Shown here piece after piece: positions 32,729 to 45,244 of a stretch of 64,000 nt of DNA. How positions within the stretch are numbered: position 1 is the first letter of the stretch; the number at the start of each line of letters is the position of its first letter. Under the pieces are notes generated by a model that ran no database searches, had not been told where the DNA came from, and worked only from the letters and a program-made list of their open reading frames with translations. Made by a program: the position numbers and the translations under genes. Source of the stretch: Artemisia argyi (lineage: Eukaryota > Streptophyta > Magnoliopsida > Asterales > Asteraceae); contig CM060704.1 of the NCBI GenBank assembly GCA_030686995.1, positions 116,476,042 through 116,540,041 of the forward strand. Direction: 5' to 3'.

Positions 32729-35700
32729 TGATTGATGCTAAACCGTCAACTTATATTGACCAAGGAATGATCAACAAAGTCAAAGAGCCTAGACCAATGC
32801 TTCCGGGTAATAAAGGGTATCACCAGGTCGTTAAGTCCCGACGAGGTGTGGATTGTGCTTTAGCGTACTTGTGATCGGGTGATTATTCACAGAAAAGGGT
32901 TGTGATAAGAATTATTTGAGAATTATGAAATTAAATAGCTTAGGAAAGCTACGTGATTGATTACGGGAATTGAGATTACAAAGATTTGAGCTAAAACCTA
33001 AAAACGCACGTTTTAATTAAAAACGTACACAGACGAACGAAACAAAAAGTACAACTGAAGGACGGAAAAAGTTACAAGTGTAAAATTATTATTTTTACAA
33101 TCCTAACAAATAAAGAAAATTTTAAGAAAAAGAAAAATTATTTTTACACTATTTAATTATTAATTATTAATTAATTACTAATTATCTAATTATTAATTAA
33201 TTAAACTAATTAGAATTATTAAAAATACTAAACAGGCTTAGAAAATTAAGAAAAAATTTACAAATCTAATTAAACATCATAGGAATCCTAAAAAATTATA
33301 AAAAGTTGATTTTAAGTATTTTTATACTAATTTACTAATTATTATTATAATTACTAATTAATTTCTAATTAAACTAATTATATTATAAAAAATAGAAAAT
33401 GAACAGTATAAATTCTAGAAAACTTTATAAAAATGTTTTAACTTATATAAAAGCTAGAAAAATTATAAAAACTAGGTTGTACTTTATAAAATCTAATTAT
33501 GCTATTTAATTACTTAATATTAATTAAAACTTAATTAAACTAAAATTAATTATAAAAACCACTAAAAGACAAAAGAAAAATCTGGAAAAATTTCTATAAT
33601 TATTTTAACCTAAAATAGAATTAATAAAAATATAAAAATGATATATTGCTTATAAATAAGCTAAAAAGAAAATTAAAATGATAAATCCTATTAAATAGAA
33701 GCTATCACTATAATTAAATTTGGTTTTTGGTGTTTTTTCTTTTTCCAAACTAATTATACACTAAAAACAAGCACTTTTTATAAAAACACTTTTAATGTAA
33801 CCCAACAAATAAGCACTTGAGAGCTTATTGACTCAAACAATTGACTTTTGTTGACTGTGGAGGTAATTAAGCTCAAATTGATTAAGGTGGGGTCCACAAT
33901 GGTTAAAGTAGGTTTCTCTGAGTTACATGAACTATATTAAGCTAGATTAGCACAAATAAGCAGCTTCAATAAGCTACAAAACACAAATAAGCAGTTTGCT
34001 TATTGCATTCTGAGACAGATTTGGGGACAAAGTCGGGGAGCAAAACTAAGTGGATTCTAGTGGTCAAATGGTCAAACTCTTGGTCAATTTTCCAACACTG
34101 GTAGGAAGGGGGTTGTAAGGATCCAAAGGTGAAGTGTGGGACCCACTGGGTTAACCACAATTGACCACCAAAGTTGGGTGGGTGAGTTAGGTCTGCTAAG
34201 TGCAGGGGACTGGGTTGCCCTGCAGCTGTGTTCCAAGGGTATTTTGGTCACAAAGAAAAAATCACAAAAATATACCAAACATGAAATTCAAAAGTTTAGC
34301 TGATAGTCTACTTACTCAAGCAATTTCAAACCTTAAGTCCAAACACAAAAATCAATTTAATTCATGCCATTTTGGTGAAAATCTGAGATTTCAATTTTTG
34401 ACTTTTTGAGAAAACAAGCAAAGTTGACTTTGGTAAGTTTTGGTTGATGATTATTGGTTTAAACTGATGTATTAAGCTATATTCTAACTAAAGATGGCTA
34501 TAAGAACAAGTTTTAAACAAGATGGATGAGATTTGATGTTCCAAAATCCCACAGACAACTGATATGGGTGAATTGGTGTGATTTTTGACTTTTGGAACAA
34601 AAGTGACCAAGGACTTTATCAAAATGGACTGAGTTACACTAAACAACAATGCATCAAGTATTTTTAACTCTAAACAACAACTCCTACATATGTTTACAGC
34701 TTAATCCAAACACCCCTACTAGTAATCTGTTTTGATGATTCTGAGAACAAACAGATATTATAAGTAAAAAGCAAGCTTCTAATTAGTTCACCATACTCCA
34801 AATAGCTTATATGATCTCAGAAATATAGGCTCAGTGAACTAATACTCAAATATGTAATTTATACTAAAAATGACAGACAGATTACTAACTTGAACTCAGA
34901 GAGGTTTAATGAATCTAAGATCTAATTTAAGCTTACACTAACAACTAATGATAACAATATAAGCAACAATAAGCAAAAGATTAAGCTGTTGGAAAGTAAA
35001 AAAAATATAAGAGAAGTCCTTACAATATGCTTTTCTGCTGAATCACCATGAACAAAGCACAACCTATTTGACTCCCATCAGTCTCTAAACCAAAGCAGAT
35101 CCAAAATCCAGAGCCTTCTTTGCTTTCTTCATCATTAGGACTTATTTTTTTGTATTTTCCAATATTTATTTGTATTTTTTTTATTTTTTCTTTTTTCCTT
35201 ATTACAAAGTGAAACTGGTTGATTGACTGAGATAAGCTGACAAAAAGTTAACAATAAGCTTAAATAAGCTTGAATCAACAGTAAAGCTTAAGCTAATTCA
35301 TGATTTGAAGATTATAGGATTTTCAATGAAAATTTGTATAAACTAACTTAATGAAAGAAACTGAATATTAAAGCTTAATATATATATTAAACCAACTGAA
35401 AAGTTGAAATTACACTTGAACTTAAAGTCTTACAACAAGGAATTGAGATTACAAAAAAACGATTTTAAAATTCTACAAATAAAAACTACTACTGTCTTCT
35501 GCTCCATCTCTTTCTTTAAGTAGTGGTCCATTAGGGTTCCCTCATGCTTCTCAATAAATCCGAAGTTTATTTGCAGCCGTTGGATTGGTCTCAAGTAATC
35601 CCCACCATTTAAATTGATTTGGCGCCTTTTTTCTTACCTTGTCAGTTGGAGTTTTCTTGGAAGACTTTGAGAACAATTAATGCATTTTGTAGCATTAGGG

Positions 35701-36454
35701 AGTTAGGGGGACATGGAATGGGGTTGATGATGTGGAGGAGGGAGGAGGTGGAGTATTTGGTGAGGTTACAGGCTGGGAAGGTGGAGTGTTTGTTTGTTGA
35801 CTTATTTTGACCAAAGGGAGGGGACGGGGTAATATTATTTTGAGGTGGGCTGAGGGTGAGATGGGCTGGGAAGATGGAGTAATAAGGTGGAGTGGGCTGG
35901 ATGTTGTGTTGGGTTTGGAATTGGGTTTTAAAAACTATTAGGGTCCGGTTGGTGTAGTTTATAAACATAGGGACCATTTTTGCAATTTGACAAAACCAAG
36001 GGGCTGAAAGTGTAATTTTCCCCATAGTGTCACGAAGGACCATTGTTGCAAAGCTCAATATTCCAAAAACCAAATTTGCAATTTTTTTATTTTCAAAATT
36101 CCCACGGACTATATTTGCAAATTCCCAAACTCCAGGGACCAAACATGTAACTTTTCCAAATTTATCACCAAAGTCCGTTTTTGAATACTTTTGATTTTTT
36201 AGGGACTTGGGATGACTTTTATTTCAAAATAAATGCATAGGGACTATTTCTGACAAATTTTGAAACTTGGGGGACTGAAACTGCCAATATTGCAAACTTT
36301 GATCGTTTTTCGTTTGTTTTTGCTCGTTTTGCATTTAAAACACATAAAACACAATCCCTGGGATAATTTAAGTACTTTGATTACTTTTCGATTGTTTTTG
36401 TATGTTTTGGCAGTTTAAACACGATAAAAATGATGAGTGTTTGCGTACTCATCA
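32729..36454 (-). repeat. Element C, 5' LTR
   Basis: TGATTGATGC...GCGTACTCATCA, same length as the 3' LTR (3726 bp). It contains the copy of the U3 array (35950-36290). No clear TATA box was found in the expected place. Confidence 0.93.
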
Positions 36455-36458
36455 CCGG

Positions 36459-36980
36459 TTTGATGTGTTTGGATTCATTGAGCTTGTGCTCCGTGCTAAA
36501 AGGCCTACCGCCGATTGTGAGCAACCTTGGAACTCCTGTTATGTCTGAATATTTTCCTACAAATACATCTTCATAGGCTTCGAGCAGTTTTTCCAATCTT
36601 TCTCTGAAAGTGGCGGGGAGTCGCTTCCCTATTTCCACCTTTCGTACTGAGTGAGATTCGTCTAGTGCCACGTGCTCCTTGGAACCGGAGCCTTCTCTGA
36701 TATCCATCGTACGCTTTCGATTACCTTCTTCCTTATTCTTTTGGGCTTCCTGGTGCTTCCCTTCGTGATAACTAGAGAATATGGTTCCGACACCGTTCGC
36801 GGTTTCGAATTTCATTGTTGCATGCACCGTAGAGACCACAATGCCCATCTTTTGCATGGCAGTTCGTCCGATTAACATGTTGTAGGGTGACTTGGATTTT
36901 ACGATGACAAATTTGAGGACATCGGTTCTCGCAAGCTTTCCACTTCCGAGTGTTACCTCCAGAGGTATTTCTCCCAAGGG
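36459..36980 (-). pseudogene. Element B protease C-half to start of RT
   Basis: Open from 36977. It has EIPLEVTLGSGKL, then NMLIGRTAMQKMGIVVS (the LLGR-type end of retropepsin), a Lys/Glu-rich linker, and the start of RT (TEHKLNESKHIKPV), where element C cuts it. The rest resumes at 21805. A TGA where a Trp is usual (just after 36981) separates it from the preceding frame. Confidence 0.75.
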
Positions 36981-37643
36981 TCACAATCGTTCTCCCGAGA
37001 AACCTATCAGAGGCATTCTTGACTCTACTCGTTTGGATCTGATTGTAGGGCTGAGTTTCCTAAAGCAATGTTCGTAGATTACCTCGCAAGAACTTCCGCA
37101 GTCCATATAAACTTTGTTAACCTCCACATTCGAGACTACGACCTTAATGATCACTAGATCCTTTGAAGGGAATCCCCCTGCTTCGGACGGGAACGTTATT
37201 TCCCCTACATCGTATGTTTCCCTTTCGGATGCCTTTCTTTTCAATCGGGAGGAATCCCCTCGAACCATTAGGATAGGAGCTTCCTGAGGGGTATTATCCC
37301 TTCCCAGTTGCGTATCAGTGGTTTTCTCTTTGCCCTTTCTTATCCCTTTTACGAGATGTGTTAATTGCCCGGATTTTACTGCCTCTTCTATCTGCTTTTT
37401 CAGCTCTCGACAGCTGTTTGTTTCATGACCAAAGTCTTCATGGAAGTGGCAATACTTAGTAGTATCTCTGTTCTTGCTTTTTCCCACCATGCGAGGGGGT
37501 GGTTCGAAGGCTTTGGCAGCTTTCTCTATCGCTAAAATCTCTCTCGGAGACTTCGTGAGATTCCCCAATAAACCATGGTTCGGACTCTTGTTGTAGGGAG
37601 TAAACCTATTATGGCTTTTGTTTTGTTCTTCGGTCCTTCCCAC
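36981..37643 (-). pseudogene. Element B gag C-terminus and protease start
   Basis: 220 codons with the Tat-type knuckle YCHFHEDFGHETNSC (residues C65, H68, H73, C78; a CHHC instead of CCHC finger), EAVKSGQLTHLVKG, and the protease active site VYMDCGSSCEVIY. The middle residue of the Asp-Ser/Thr-Gly triad is Cys (D181-C182-G183), so protease activity is doubtful. The frame differs by one shift (near 37640) from the main gag. Confidence 0.78.
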
Positions 37644-39142
37644 GAAGGCGGCTTCGCTCCTTTATTGTTCTCCATCGGAGCCCCATTGGTGGATACCTCT
37701 TTGGCTTCTATCCACGTGTATGTTTTTTCCATCAGGCCTTTGTATGTTGCCGGAAGATCTGTGGATAAGAATTCCACAAGATTCCGGTTGTGTAGGCCAT
37801 GGACGAAGCCAAAAATGCGTTGCTCTTCGTGTAAGCCTAGAATCTGCAGAGTTTCGTCAGTGTACCTAGTAACGAAATTTCTTGTGCTTTCGTTCTCCTT
37901 CTGCTTATTGTTGTGCACTGTAAGGTGTGTTCTTGTGAACTTCTTCTGTTGGTTAAAGTGAGATCGAAACTTAGCCTTCAAATCATCAAGGTTGATGATG
38001 CTTCCCAGTTTCTGCCCATTCCACCAAATACGTGCGGAATATCGGAGGGTATACGTAAACATGTGACAGGCTACGGGCATGACCCATTTCTGCATTCTTA
38101 TGGCTCCTTTGAACAAATTCAGGAAATTATCTGGATCCCCCTTCCCATCGTAGGTGCCTATATGTGAAGGCATCTTTAAACCATCCGGCAAGGGATAGTC
38201 TTCGATCCATCTTACAAAGGGTGTCGTAGGACCTACGGGCTCTGCGTATGAGTGGGTGTAAGGTGGTATGTTCATGGGAACATTATGGTATGGATTATAA
38301 GGAGGGGGTACCCCTGAAGAGGGTTGATTAGTGTAGAAAGGATGAGGAGTACTCGTGTTTGGAGGGTAACCATTATACATGGTATACGGAGGGTATATTA
38401 TGGGATGGTTATAGGGTACAGCAGTTTGTAAGGAATACTGATTGCCAGGTTGCCCATTCATGGGGGGATAAAGGTTTGGAGGATAACTTTGAACCGGAAA
38501 CTGGGAATACAGGCCAACGGGGGGGAGACTTCCTCCTGTGTTGACTGAACCTGGGTTACCTCCCACACCAGATGCGTGGGAGGGCTGCAATGGAACTCCT
38601 CCTTCGGTCCTCCCCAAATGTCCCGCTAGTAGTGGAGGTAGGTTTACCTCCGTGTTTTCCCTCTGCTGGCTCCTCCCATTAGAGCCTTCAGCAACAGTTC
38701 CTTCCCTCCTCGTGGGAGCTCTTTCAGCGACTCCCTCAAAGTCTACATTCCTTCCTCCAGCCCTTCTACCCGCAGGACACCCAATACGCAGGATGGGGTG
38801 ATGAGCCCTAGGGACCGAAGGCCTCGGCTCCATCTTGATCCCCTCATCATATTCATCGCTGGAATATTCTAACTCCCTTCGCATCTCCGTGTTTCTGACT
38901 TGCCTCCTTCGAGCCCTTAACAAGGACTCTAGCTCTTCGTAATTAGCATCGACAAAGGTGGGGCTAATGATGAGCTCTGGATTAGCTGATGTGGATGCGT
39001 GGTGGTTGGGCGTTATTTCAGGGTGAGATCGTGTGGTAAAGGTGGCGGCCATGAATGGCGGAAGGTTGTTGGTGTCAGTTACGGGTAAAGGGGTTAAAGA
39101 CGAGAAACCCGGTGGGAGTGTAACTTCTCTTTCTGGATTCAT
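37644..39142 (-). pseudogene. Element B gag, N-terminal and core domains
   Basis: Starts MNPEREVTLPPG. About 300 residues are Pro/Asn/Tyr/Gly-rich and likely disordered, followed by the Gag core: GTYDGKGDPDNFLNLFKGA, MQKWVMPVACHMF, ARIWWN, FRSHFNQQKKF, RNFVTRYTDETLQILGLHEE. The frame is open over about 500 codons, much better kept than B's RT. The out-of-frame end runs on to 37532. Confidence 0.82.
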
Positions 39143-39210
39143 GCCGGAATAATAGCGAGTGTATTTGACTTGGTTATTCTACTTGGAAATAACGAGACTA
39201 ATTGTAGCGG

Positions 39211-39228
39211 GTCCCACGGATGGCGCCA
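39211..39228 (-). other. Primer-binding site of B
   Basis: Minus strand TGGCGCCATCCGTGGGAC, one or two bases from the LTR end. It shares the first seven bases with C and D, then differs, so a different tRNA is likely. Confidence 0.65.
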
Positions 39229-39229
39229 C

Positions 39230-39865
39230 TGATTGTACAATAATTCGCACTACCAGGTCTTCGATAGTGATCAAAGGAAATGAGGGGTATTTTGATTACG
39301 CCAAGCTCGGATATAACCTGAAATAAGAAATACTAAAACACTACGTTAAGTGATTGCGCAGAGGTTGGACCCTGCGAACCACCTCCGGCGTGTGAATAAG
39401 TGATCGGTATGAGAGTTAAGTGTAAATGTAGTAAAGTAAGGTGAGAGAGATTGCATACCAGATTTGTCATCGTCCAGGACTATTTATAGGTGAAGAAAAC
39501 AGTCCTAGAGAGTGGTCATACGTTTGAGAGAGATCATGGGGGCGTCCCATGATTTGTGGTAACCGCTAGGGTTTAGTGTCCCACTCCTCCTGGTTTAGCG
39601 GGGGAGCAAAGAGAAAGAGGATACGTAGGTAAGACTTGGTCTCACCAATATTTGGACTTGGCATCGTTCCGTCCTTAAAACTTATCGAGAGATACCCCGA
39701 AGGGCTTAATCCTTCGATTGGCGAATTCCCACTTGGTAACTAGATCATTGATGATTAGTTTTACGCCAAAGAAAGTTTAAGGAGGCTAGCCAGAGCCTTC
39801 GATTATGTAGGTTACGATCAGACTTGAAGGGGGATCCTTCGAGCTCATCGGAGGGTACATCATCA
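39230..39865 (-). repeat. Element B, 5' LTR (636 bp)
   Basis: TGATTGTAC...ACATCATCA with TATA box CTATAAATAG on the minus strand (39480-39489). It is followed by the TSD ATAAT. Confidence 0.92.
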
Positions 39866-39871
39866 ATAATG

Positions 39872-39961
39872 AACTTATACATGCCCACAAGTCTCAAAAT
39901 AAGCTGGAAAATTAAGGCTTATGAAATATAAGACGAAACACAAATATAAGCTCATAAGCTA
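39872..39961 (-). repeat. Right arm of the foldback split by B
   Basis: Inverted complement of 12649-12730. The shared core is AAATATAAGAC...CATAAGCC on the reverse strand. Confidence 0.6.
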
Positions 39962-40502
39962 TTTGCTTACCAGTACAACTAGTCTTATATTATACAGTAA
40001 TATATAACCCACCAAAATCAATAATTATTAGCAATAATTATCTTCATGAATTATCAGCAATAATTATCTTTGGACACAATAACTCAAGCGAAAATCATGT
40101 CTGTTTTTCTGAAAGCGGTGATTTCATTTGATTTTGTGCATAAATTATTCATGAAAGAAGGTTTTTGTCTTCATATACTAGTTCATACCTATAATTTGCG
40201 TTAGGGATAGTGTCATTTCACGTTTCCCGCCTTATCCCACCCACCTCCTTGGTTACATTCCCGATGCCATTCTATTCATAGGGACATAACAAACATATTA
40301 ATCTTTTGTATATGATAACTGGATCAAACACAAACACTTATATACACACAATCAAACACACCTAGTGTTCGTCAAAAAAGTTTCAATCAAAGACGGTAGG
40401 TGGGCATTCACTTTGGCAGATTCGAACACCCAATTTCCCAAACCATGAGCTTGATCTTATTTACGGTAAGCATCGAATCGTCTTGTTTTTAAATTTAACT
40501 TG
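39962..40502. other. Unassigned DNA between foldback and solo LTR
   Basis: No gene seen. A short direct repeat, AGCAATAATTATCTT, occurs twice about 29 bp apart (near 40028-40073). Confidence 0.45.
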
Positions 40503-40507
40503 TTATT

Positions 40508-41928
40508 TGATGCGTGGGGTTTGGACCAGGCTTTACCTCTCAAGGGATCTTGAGAAGCTTACAACCCCCACCAGGCAGTGTACCTGATCAATGTAGTATA
40601 GTATAATGACAAGTACCGGGGGATTGATCGTTCAGCTAGGAATAGTGTCGCTAGGATTAGAAAACCTAAAGACTAGGTCTAGAGATGAGGGATGATTCTT
40701 TTTGTATTTTTATATTTTTTAGAAAGCAAATTAAAATCTCGGGTTTTAAAGGATTTGGGCGGAATTAGTTGCTAATCAACAAACCCAATACTAAGATGCA
40801 ATCAAAATAAAATACTAGAAATGAAATTAAACTAAATTAAACTAAAGTTGTGAGCAATATGTGGGAGAAATGTGTTTACTTAGATTTCACTACTCCCTAG
40901 ATATCTTTTACACATTAATTACGTGTTATAGTTGCATGGATGACGGATTGTATTCCTTAATACCATTCATGGGGAGGCGTACTTACTTCCCCAATCCTAT
41001 GAGTGCCTACTTCACTCCTATGTCGAGCCGGCTAAGAAGCTCCTAACATGGGATCATTAGAATTTACTCATGCATTAAATACAACCGATAAAACCTAGTA
41101 CACATCGGTTCATGTTTCCTAAGACGTTCAAGCATGTTACACAATGGAGATCTGCCAGTTTTCTTAAGCCTAACATTGAAATCATTCATCCAATACAACC
41201 ATAAACAAGTAATCAACACATAATTAATATCTAGGTTTTATTAGATCCAAGCAAACACAAGATAGATCTAGCCTAGCATGTTGAAATCAAGACAAGCACA
41301 AGATATAGACAACCAACATATAGACATATTGATTGAATTAAGAGAAGACTTATCTCAATAGCACATGAAAGGATTCAAGGGGTGAAAACCCTTGAAAATA
41401 CTGTAAAATACGAGCTAGGGTTTACAAAGTTCGGCCCTAGGGTTTCTCCACACAAGTTCCTCTCTAATGAATGAAAAATAGAAAACTATATATAGAGTTT
41501 AGAAGGTGACGGCGTCAAGAACAAAGGTCTGATGCCGTCATCTCGCCGCCAAATAGTTCCTCGGACTGCCTAGATCTGGGTCTGACGCCGTCATGTGTAC
41601 ACCTTGTGCAGGCCGTCACAAAATTAACTCTTGACGCCCTTGTTGTGACGCCGTCAGGTTTGCACTGGGTCGTCACCACTTTTACTCCTGACGCCGTCAG
41701 GGTCTTCCTCTTGACGCCGTCAGGTACTGTTCTCAGCATGGAAAATTAAGTCTTTGGCATTTTCTTCACTTTTATGCTCCAAAAACGTCCGAATTGCTTC
41801 CTTTTCCAGATTTATCTCCCAAAGTATCTAAAATCACAAAAGGAACGATTTAGGGCAATATTTGATCAAATAAATTCAATTCCGGGCTTAAATGACCCCC
41901 TAAAAGTGGTTCATTTTTCGCCTCATCA
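40508..41928 (-). mobile_element. Solo LTR of the A family, TSD TTATT
   Basis: TGATGCGTGG...GCCTCATCA, 1421 bp, flanked by TTATT at 40503-40507 and 41929-41933. Clearly the same family as 4201-5607, but diverged (perhaps 8-10% by eye), so an older insertion of a related subfamily. Confidence 0.9.
41487..41722 (-). promoter_or_regulatory. LTR promoter of the A-family solo LTR: TATA and TGACG cluster
   Basis: TATATATA at 41487-41494 and the palindrome cluster 41507-41722. Most TGACGCCGTCA units are kept despite divergence of the rest. One has become TGATGCCGTCA. Confidence 0.6.
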
Positions 41929-41933
41929 TTATT

Positions 41934-42818
41934 TTAGTTGCCCCGATTCTTCTTCGAACATGCATGTGTAAATAGTAGGTTTTGTTAAATTCAAACCTGT
42001 AAGTAGGGGTGTGCATTGTTTAGGTAATAACCGAAAAAACTGAACTAAACAGAACTAAAAATTCGGTTTTCGGTGTTCTGAAGGTTCGAGTATGTACATA
42101 TGCAAGTTTTACTATTTTTGAGACTTTCTATCTTTCAAAACATCTTTTTGAGCGTTGCTTTTAAATTTTCAAAGTTAGTAAGGATACAATTTTATGGCTT
42201 TGTTTGTTTTTCTAGACTGTCGTTCATGTTATTAGATTAGATTAGTGGTTGTTAGTATAAGTTTATACAGTTTACCAATAAAATCTAACCGGATATTCAA
42301 CTTGCATCTATTTATTGAATGTTTGCTTTTGTATTTAGGGTATCATATAGATGTCATATGGAGATACTCGTGTTTTGATGAGGAGAATGGAAAAAATCGA
42401 TATAAAGGATCTGTAGGAGTGCGAGGGGGTTGAATAGTGCATTGGAATAACAAGGGTTATCTTGATAATATACACAACCGTAGTGTTGTGGATAAGTATA
42501 AGAGCCCGTTCTAACCTATTTGTACAAAAAAATCCTTTAAAAACTGGAGTCACCTACAAAAAATTGATCTTTGGTAAGGAATAAACATGTTTGTTTTGTT
42601 TTATTCTTAGGTTTTGGTTCTTATGTATGGTTTGTTGTTATAGTCAGTTAAAGGTTGTTTGAGGTTTGATAAGGTTTGTTTTATATGGTTTTAAAATATA
42701 CAATATTTGACGACGGAAATGAGGATTGCTTATGAAGTTGCGCAAAAAAAATATTGCAATGGATTGACAATATCATAGTGAAGTCAGTAGTGTTGAAATC
42801 TTTTGTACATATTTTTAA
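41934..42818. other. Unassigned DNA
   Basis: About 0.9 kb with no repeat match in the window and no convincing gene. AT-rich host flank or old repeat. Confidence 0.4.
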
Positions 42819-42823
42819 CACCC

Positions 42824-45244
42824 CCATTTTCGGAACGCAGCGGAATACAACATGGGGTGCTATTTATCAGCAACATAGTACAAGTATAGTAAACAACTTT
42901 AAAACAAAGTCGTTTTTAAAACTTCACATTCGATAATTTATCAGAGTCAACAAGGTCCTAAAAGTTTTTAACATAGTTAAAAGATACATAAGTTTTTGAA
43001 ATTTAGAACATTATCGATTGAAACTTTTATTTAAACATGGGCCATCATGTAGATATCTATTTCTTGTGCCGCCCATCCAAGCCGAAAGTCACTTACGGAC
43101 CTGAGATAAAACATGCTAAAAAGTCAACATAAAGTTGAGTGAATCCATAGATTTTGATAAGCAATAAGTTGAATACAAGATAATTCAGTTTAAATACGAT
43201 GGGCTACGTTGTTATACGCCCATAATTAAGTTGACATGTAACAAATACAAGTTGGGAAAATAAGATTTATAACATTGAGCTCATGAAACCGAACATTGAC
43301 CTAGTTTAATAGTGCCCCGAGAAGGTAAAATTTGCCATTTACCCCATACTCTCAATATTATGTGACCATTATATGTGAGCGCTACTCACCCGGCCAAGCC
43401 CGCCAAGCCTAATATGCATATTCAATTATTCATAATACTAGCGTCTCCCTACGGAATTAACGGTTCATGATGGGGACTTAATTGGCAAGAAATACTCAAT
43501 GTCTATAATCATGTAATCGGGTCAAGCATACCAAAAACTACTTGTATTCAGTTTGTAAAACTAGCATGTATCCCCCTCGCGAGGTTAAGTAAAGGCGAGG
43601 CTATCAACTCACCGTGAGCAAAGTGAACGATCGAAAGTGATAGTGAAGAATAGTCCGCGATTATTCTACGAGCAACCTAGAGATTTACATATATACGCTT
43701 GTCTTAGTTTAAAAATAATTATTGATGCAATATGGCTATATATTATATAAATTATGATCTTAATTATGCTTGGTACATAATTCCTAACTATATCACAAGT
43801 TTTAGTTTGGCATTTAAAAGTTATCTATAAGTATGAAATTTACATTTCTTTCAAAAATTCAAGTACTAAGTTTATAATTGTTTTTAAGTCCAAAAATATG
43901 TTATGAAGGTTCAAGCTTAGTCTATGGTTCAAATGTAGCCCAATGGGTCAAGTTTTAGCCAAACAGTTTAAATTAAACATGAGGGTTCAAAAATATATTA
44001 GGTGGTTCAAAAATGTATTTACAGGTCTAATTTTTATAAAATGTAAAACATTTTTATACTTTTCATTGTGTTGCTGATGTAAATTTTTATGACTTGTACA
44101 TGTTCAAAAATCCGTTACTTGCAAACCGTAAGTCGAGAAATTAAGTTCTTTATATCCCCATAAAGGTATTCATCTGGGCTAATAAGTTTTATGGGTCCCA
44201 CTAAGTCAAAAATTACTTAACAGTAGTAAAATTACCCATTTACCCTTACTATCCAATTCTGATTTTATCAATGTCAAAACAGTCCCACTAAAGTTGCCAT
44301 ATCTAGAGTTCTACAAGCCCGATTGATTCCCCGTTTGCGGCCACATTTAACTTAAGATGTTACCTACATTTCAGAAAACTGGGCCAAGTAGTGAAAATGA
44401 ATATATCAATGAGATTTTTACATTTTGAATCTGTTACTCAGAATCTGGCATGTTTCATGAAAACATTTCTAGTTTAATCATCGGGTGTTGTCACGGGATG
44501 CGCCACCCAGGAAAATGACCACAAGACATAGACCTAAATTACATATTTTTAGTTTAGGTCCAATGTTTATTGATTAGTGCAGTTAATTCCATTTTTACCC
44601 CTGAGTATAAAACTGTTTTGCATGACAAGTCCTTTAGTGATTTCTTAGTGGTCTAGCCTATGTACCAAGCCTAACCAAGCATGATAATTCATATAATATA
44701 CAAATACATAAAATAATATTACATTTACAGTAGTGAAAGTAAAAATAAAATGAAAAGTGAGTGGAGAGTTTCCTTACAAAAGATGAAGAACAAGAAAGAT
44801 CAAGAAACAAGGACACTAAACCTAGATATATCAACAACACTTGCACCTTTTCTTTCAAATCTTTTTAACACTTGATCAACTTGATTTATTCTTGGAAAAC
44901 ACCTTAAAATATCAGACCTTGAACACCTTAAAAACCCTTGAATAAACTCTTGCCAAGAACTTCCAAGAAAACCTAAGATTTGATGAGATATGTTGATGTT
45001 TGAGTGGAATAAATCAAGAACAAGACTAGGACTTCAAGATGTTTAATCTGTGATCAAGTTATTAGTAAAATTTTTGATGAAATTGGTTATTTATATCTGT
45101 TCTTGGTCGTTTGTATAGAGAGAGGGAGGAGGAGGGGTGATAAAAACTATGTTGAATGAATGAGTGAGTGGAGAAATTAGCTAGTTATGCATGTAAAAGT
45201 GTAGACGCTTGCCAAAATGGCTAGACACTTGTGTTGGTTGATAT
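42824..45244 (-). repeat. Tekay/Del-like LTR remnant, U3 side missing
   Basis: The left end TTAACACCCCC is a decayed GGGGGTGTTACA terminus. On the minus strand CTCAACTTTATGTTGACTTTTTAGCATG about 300 bp inside matches the same place in the LTR at 17415-20564. A TATA-like region with a C/T-rich leader (about 45080-45140) also matches. About 0.7 kb of U3 is absent, cut where element F begins. No TSD can be tested. Confidence 0.55.

Larger units (their letters stand above)
21806..36454 (-). mobile_element. Element C: complete Athila-like Ty3 retrotransposon nested in B
   Basis: Two 3726-bp LTRs (21806-25531, 32729-36454) flanked by CCGG on both sides (21802-21805, 36455-36458). It is possibly a 5-bp TSD with one base absorbed at the LTR edge. 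The minus-strand interior has PBS, gag, protease, RT, RNase H, integrase, then 0.87 kb of structured noncoding DNA and PPT. Removing C rejoins B's RT frame without a shift. Long LTRs, DLGA protease and FMDD RT fit Athila. LTRs differ by roughly 1%, so the insertion is recent. I find no env-like frame. Confidence 0.92.
12838..39865 (-). mobile_element. Element B: Ty3 retrotransposon, Tat/Retand-like, TSD ATAAT
   Basis: LTRs at 12838-13474 and 39230-39865 are flanked by ATAAT at 12833-12837 and 39866-39870. Order on the minus strand: PBS, gag, protease, RT (split by element C), RNase H (split by a solo LTR), then a 1-kb gap with no integrase, an antisense gene, PPT, 3' LTR. Without the insertions it is about 9.2 kb. 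The GAIRMQKW gag segment and the CHHC knuckle are typical of the Tat branch as I remember it. LTRs differ by about 3%. Confidence 0.88.

Noticed and set aside
37575..38801. Several plus-strand frames over B's gag
   Set aside because: Antisense shadows of the gag frame. No splice or promoter signals like those at 13718-16366.
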